Below are positions 60,787 through 64,000 of a DNA stretch of 64,000 bases, one piece after another. The stretch's first letter is position 1. Each line of letters opens with the position of its first letter. The notes under the pieces were generated by a model. It worked only from the letters and a program-made list of their open reading frames with translations, was not told the origin of the DNA and did not search any database. Location: positions 1 through 64,000 of the forward strand of contig MU839094.1 of the NCBI GenBank assembly GCA_030685235.1, given 5' to 3'. A program made the translations under genes and the position numbers. Source of the DNA: Copromyces sp. CBS 386.78 (lineage: Eukaryota > Ascomycota > Sordariomycetes > Sordariales > Sordariaceae).

Positions 60787-61569
60787 TACACATTCGAAAG
60801 CATACCGCAGCGGGAATATAGGGAGCGTAATAGGCCTTGTTGTATATCTATTGCATAACCGTGTAACAAGCCCTACTGAGTTAACAAGCCCTATTGAAGT
60901 AACAAGGCTTGTTGGGCTGAGGAAAGCCTCTAATTGGTCAGATTTTGGTGCAAAATGATAAAAGCTAAAGACTTCTATAAGGCCTTCTAAAGGTCCTTCT
61001 AAAGGTCTTTGATTAGGGTCTTCCTAGTAGTCATTTTAGTACCTTGGCCGTTTAAGATTTTGACTTCAAAATCCGGATGAGGGCATTTGCACTTTCGCGT
61101 GAAACTTTTCGCACAACGGAAAAAAAGCTATCACCAGTTGGAATCGAACTGGCGATCACAAGGATAAGAGCGACGACAAGAACCATTGAGCCACTGGCCC
61201 AATTGATTGAAAGAAGGCTTCGTTCCTTCTTTTAATATAGGGTGATCTCTTTTGGGGAAGGAACTTTGGATCTTGGAAAAATTTCAGTTCCAAAGACAGG
61301 GACTTGGCGACCGTCTACAGCGGGCATTTGGATAAATGCAAATTAGCCAATCAGGTACCTCCCTCGTTCAACAAGGCTTGTTAAATCAACAGGGCTTGTT
61401 AAATCTATAAGACTTCTATGCCTTATTAAGGCTTAGAAGGCCTGTTCCCCGGCAGGTTTTCCCGCTACGGTAGTGACCGACCTAAGTCTGCCAACTCCCT
61501 GTACAGATATGCTATATACCCTGCACAGAAACAGGGAAAGCGGTTTGCCAGTTTGTCGAGTTATTACGG
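60787..61569. repeat. Right part of element J with AACAAGCC motifs and TIR
   Basis: It holds at least six copies of AACAAGSC or its complement GSCTTGTT, clustered at about 60830-60920 and, mostly in inverted orientation, at about 61365-61400. Such subterminal repeats are typical transposase-binding sites. Between the clusters lies a unit bounded by ATTGGTCA (near 60935) and its inverted form CCAATCA (near 61347). The last about 65 bp carry the TIR. Confidence 0.6.
61120..61203 (-). ncRNA. tRNA-like Pol III promoter segment (SINE-like or tRNA pseudogene)
   Basis: On the minus strand, an A-box-like TGGCTCAATGG (plus 61183-61193; consensus TRGCNNAGYGG) and a B-box-like AGTTCGATTCC (plus 61140-61150; consensus GGTTCGANTCC) are spaced as in a tRNA. 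They are followed by a T7 terminator (plus A7 at 61120-61126). GGGCCAG upstream can pair with CTGGTGA downstream at about 5 of 7 positions, but the T-stem does not pair. It is therefore a degenerate tRNA-derived sequence, not a functional tRNA. Confidence 0.4.
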
Positions 61570-61571
61570 TA

Positions 61572-62900
61572 ATAGTAAAGGGTGCATAGATTAGGTACGA
61601 TGCCTGTTTACCTATCTGGCAGCTGCTTCTACATAGTGGTACATATCAGGTTGATGACAGAGCCTGCAGAGCGATGCAGACGGCTTTGAATCCATCTGCA
61701 ACCATCGTGATCTGGCTTTTTCCTTGAACGCGAGTCCCCTGGCCACTTCACATGGAGTTGACTGGACTTGGAGAGCGCACATATCATAGGCTACTGGGAA
61801 GCCAAGAAAATGACTTGAACGCCCAGGGAAGGTCGAATGTAATTGCCGTTCGTTGTTTGTTGATGCTGGTTTTGATTTCTCATGCCAACTCTTCGGGCGA
61901 CATCTGTTAGGTAAGTAAAGTGTTGATGTGTTAGTCAAGTGTGGGTTTTCTTAAGAACACAACACTTTCGAAGTCATATTGATACTCGATGCTTGGCTGT
62001 CCCATCACGACTTCGTAACCGGCGACGCCGGTCTTCAACATTACAACGGGCAATCTTCTATAGGTACCTACCTACCTACCTACCGTACCTCTATCCAGAC
62101 GACCTCGTATGGCTGCCAGCCCGCCTGTCCGCCCAGCAATCGTCATTGTCATCAATTCTTCCCTCCGTTCGTCCGCCCAGCCGTCATCATCTTCTGTCGA
62201 TGAACCCCTCCATCAACTGAACCCCCTTTTTCTCCAAATTCGGCGTTTCCTTCCCAGAAGCCTGTCATGCATATGCCATCCCACACACCACCACTGTCTT
62301 GGCAAGCAGAACGCTGCAAACCGAAGTTGGTTGTCACTCAGGAACCAGAACCAGAACCAGGTCTAGAGAAGTCGAGCGGCTGGACTGCTCTGGAACGCAC
62401 AAGTATTGCACTGCAGTGGTTTGAACCGGCCGGTTCCGAGTTCGTTTGGTACCTCTACACTGCAGGCACTGCACTGCGTTGTGCTCAACTCTCACCACAC
62501 CGTAACTTGACCAGACCAGAAGGGGAGTAATCGATCGGTCGGTCTGATCTCCCGGATGGCCAGTTTGACCCGAATTGCAAGCCAAGACAACAAACAAGGG
62601 TGCTGAGCTCCCGGTTATGTACTCGGTTTTATCTTGTCGATCGAGTTCAGTCAGTTTAAACGTCATGGTACACGAAGAACAAGCCCGGGCTTACAGGAAC
62701 CGAAGTTTGTGTTACAATCTCGACTCCATTGCCAAAAGATGCGAGCACTGCACTGGCAGTGCAGTTACTTTGTGAGCTTCGAGGCTGATCATGAGTACAG
62801 GTAAGGTACCTTACCTGATCAGTCATTACAACTAGGTAGTTCAGTTCACTGCAGTCATCTCACCGTCTCACTTGCTGAAGTGAGCAGAGGAATGAAGACG
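61572..62900. other. GC-balanced flank without recognisable gene
   Basis: Open frames of 60-110 codons overlap on both strands, none with a recognisable motif or consistent start context. A CCTA tetranucleotide run lies at about 62066-62084 and a GAACCA triplicate near 62341-62358. It may be promoter or UTR of a gene beyond the window, or intergenic. Confidence 0.45.
62066..62084. repeat. CCTA microsatellite
   Basis: About four to five tandem CCTA units within GGTACCTACC...TACCGTACC. Confidence 0.85.
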
Positions 62901-62904
62901 ACGA

Positions 62905-63330
62905 TGCCGCGGCGGGAATATAAGGGGGACCGTCTGGGCCAGAGGAAGGTTCTGCACCACAAAGAATGGATGCCTTCTGATTGGTCAAAATCCCCCCAAA
63001 AGGGATAAGAGGCAGAGGACCTTCCTTGTACAGCGGTCTTCAGGTTGAAAGACTGAGACCGCTATAGAAGGCCTAGAGAGGGCGGGTGACCGGGTGGGTC
63101 GAAGTTTGAAGCCATCGCGAAGCTTTTCGCGCGACCGAAAAGACTAGAGCAAGCGGGATTGGAATTGAGTGACCATTCTGGCACGCCGCTTTTGAGTTCG
63201 GCCAGGGCACCTCTAGGGAGGTATCTGGCCAATCAGAAGCCTCCGAACAACAATAAGACTAGAGGTACCTAGACGATTCATCTAGGGTAGAGGATGCACC
63301 TGGGCTAGACGATTCATCTAGGCTAGCTGC
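62905..63330. repeat. Diverged relative of the element J interior, with tRNA-like core
   Basis: GCGGCGGGAATATAAGG (near 62909) matches GCAGCGGGAATATAGGG inside J (near 60808). A unit bounded by CCTTCTGATTGGTCA (about 62972) and its inverted partner GGCCAATCAGAAGCC (about 63227-63241) parallels the ATTGGTCA/CCAATCA unit in J. On the minus strand TGGCCGAACTC...ACTCAATTCCAATCCCGC resembles A and B boxes of a tRNA. It ends with two copies of CTAGACGATTCATCTAGG (63268 and 63305), occupying the place of the AACAAGCC motifs. Confidence 0.5.
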
Positions 63331-63690
63331 CGTCCGTTTGTATTGCTCGGCAGCTACCCGACGGTTGCCTGACGGTTCTGAGAGAAAAACCAGAAGGTCT
63401 CCTCAGTCCGCGGCGGTTCACCAAGAACTCTCACTCGGCAGGAACCATTTCCTTCCATAGAGGGAACCCCGGGTCTGAGAACAGGGTAAAAACAGGCCCA
63501 TGGTGTGCAATAGGCAGAAATGCACCAAACAGGGGTGGAACATGGGGTTTCCAGCCTGTTTTTCAAAATTTCTGCGAGGCTAGCGAATTATGTGCCTTGC
63601 ACGTATATACCGTCGGATAACATGGTTTTTTAGGTGTGAAAAACGTTTAACGCCGAATATTCGTACGTTGCCAACCTAGGTAATTGGATC
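63331..63690. other. Transition sequence, no gene recognised
   Basis: GC-balanced until about 63660, then AT content rises abruptly. A minus-strand frame (63354-63566) has no recognisable motif. Confidence 0.4.
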
Positions 63691-64000
63691 GGCTAGAAAA
63701 TTTGCCGCGTATATCCTATTTTATTGATATTGTTTTAAAATTTCTAATATTTATCGATATTAAAGATTAAATTACTACGAAATAATATAAAAGTACTAAA
63801 TAATATTATAATTTAAATATAATTATTTGTATAATGGTTAATTATTACTTAATATAGTAAATTTTATTAAAAGCTATATAGAATATTAATTATTCTTTAT
63901 TAAATAGTAGACTTATTACTTAATAAAATAAAATTAAGCAATAATATCGAAGACCCAATAGAATACTTTATTAAATAATTAACTATTATTTAATAGAGTA
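63691..64000. other. AT-rich RIP-like block running off the right edge
   Basis: Almost only A/T with frequent TAA/TAT/ATA and very few CA/TG, like the interiors of C, D and E. It is probably the edge of another RIP-mutated repeat. Nothing identifiable. Confidence 0.65.

Larger units (their letters stand above)
40699..61569. mobile_element. TIR element J (943 bp net), split by MITE A2
   Basis: The left end CCATAATAACTCGACAAACT and the reverse complement of the right end (CCGTAATAACTCGACAAACT at 61569 inward) are TIRs of about 40 bp. TA is outside (40697-40698 and 61570-61571). Net of A2 and its guests it is 943 bp: 158 bp at left, the rest at 60787-61569. It is a larger relative of MITE family I and has no ORF. 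Its right part holds repeated AACAAGCC/GGCTTGTT motifs and a tRNA-like segment. Confidence 0.8.

Noticed and set aside
61120..61203. Functional tRNA gene
   Set aside because: A and B boxes and a T7 terminator are present, but the T-stem cannot pair and no proper D-stem is formed. Kept only as tRNA-like.
62267..62666. Protein gene in the right GC-balanced flank
   Set aside because: Several short frames overlap on both strands with microsatellite-like sequence and no recognisable domain.

Overview
The window looks like nuclear DNA of a filamentous ascomycete (Pezizomycotina). It has a fungal-type HAL-family protein kinase with a short GT-AG intron. It also has a large AT-rich block of Ty3/gypsy and TA-target DNA transposons carrying the signature of repeat-induced point mutation (RIP): LTR pairs differ mainly by C/T and G/A transitions, stop codons sit where CAA, CAG and TGG are expected, and catalytic Asp codons read Asn. 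I cannot name the species.

Layout. Bases 1-8440 are GC-balanced. They hold small hairpins, a gene-poor stretch, one confident protein gene (kinase, 4379-6729, spliced) and two short intact MITEs (7558-7872 and 8002-8308). Bases 8444-61569 are almost wholly transposons, arranged as two nested stacks whose order can be read from target-site duplications.

Stack 1. A TA-flanked DNA transposon H (8444-40395, about 3.05 kb net, DDE_1-type transposase) was entered by Ty3/gypsy element C (9372-38265, about 7.3 kb net). C was later entered by an 801-bp TIR element with an 8-bp duplication (14942-15742), by the minus-strand gypsy element F (16738-23833) and by the minus-strand giant gypsy element B (24177-37828, about 13 kb). 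One LTR of B received a solo LTR of family D (24425-24988).

Stack 2. A MITE (40398-40649) abuts H and shares its TA. A related TIR element J (40699-61569, 943 bp net) was entered by MITE A2 (40859-60784, 322 bp net). A2 was then split by giant gypsy element D (40934-53363) and gypsy element E (53557-60721). D contains a nearly unmutated solo LTR, G (47283-47536).

Bases 61570-63660 are GC-balanced again, with a diverged TIR/tRNA-like repeat and no convincing gene. AT-rich, RIP-like sequence resumes at about 63690 and runs to the window end.

How the parts relate. None of the transposon genes is intact. The most notable signals are: an ancestral antisense ORF in the 3' part of both giant gypsy elements B and D; primer-binding sites of C, E and F that complement their own LTR instead of starting with the tRNA-type TGG, as in self-priming Tf1-like elements; an identical TACGAATAT target at both D-family insertions; and one shared terminal motif (CCGTA...ACTCG) linking four DNA-transposon groups to the transposase-bearing element H. 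Coordinates of whole mobile elements include later insertions nested in them.
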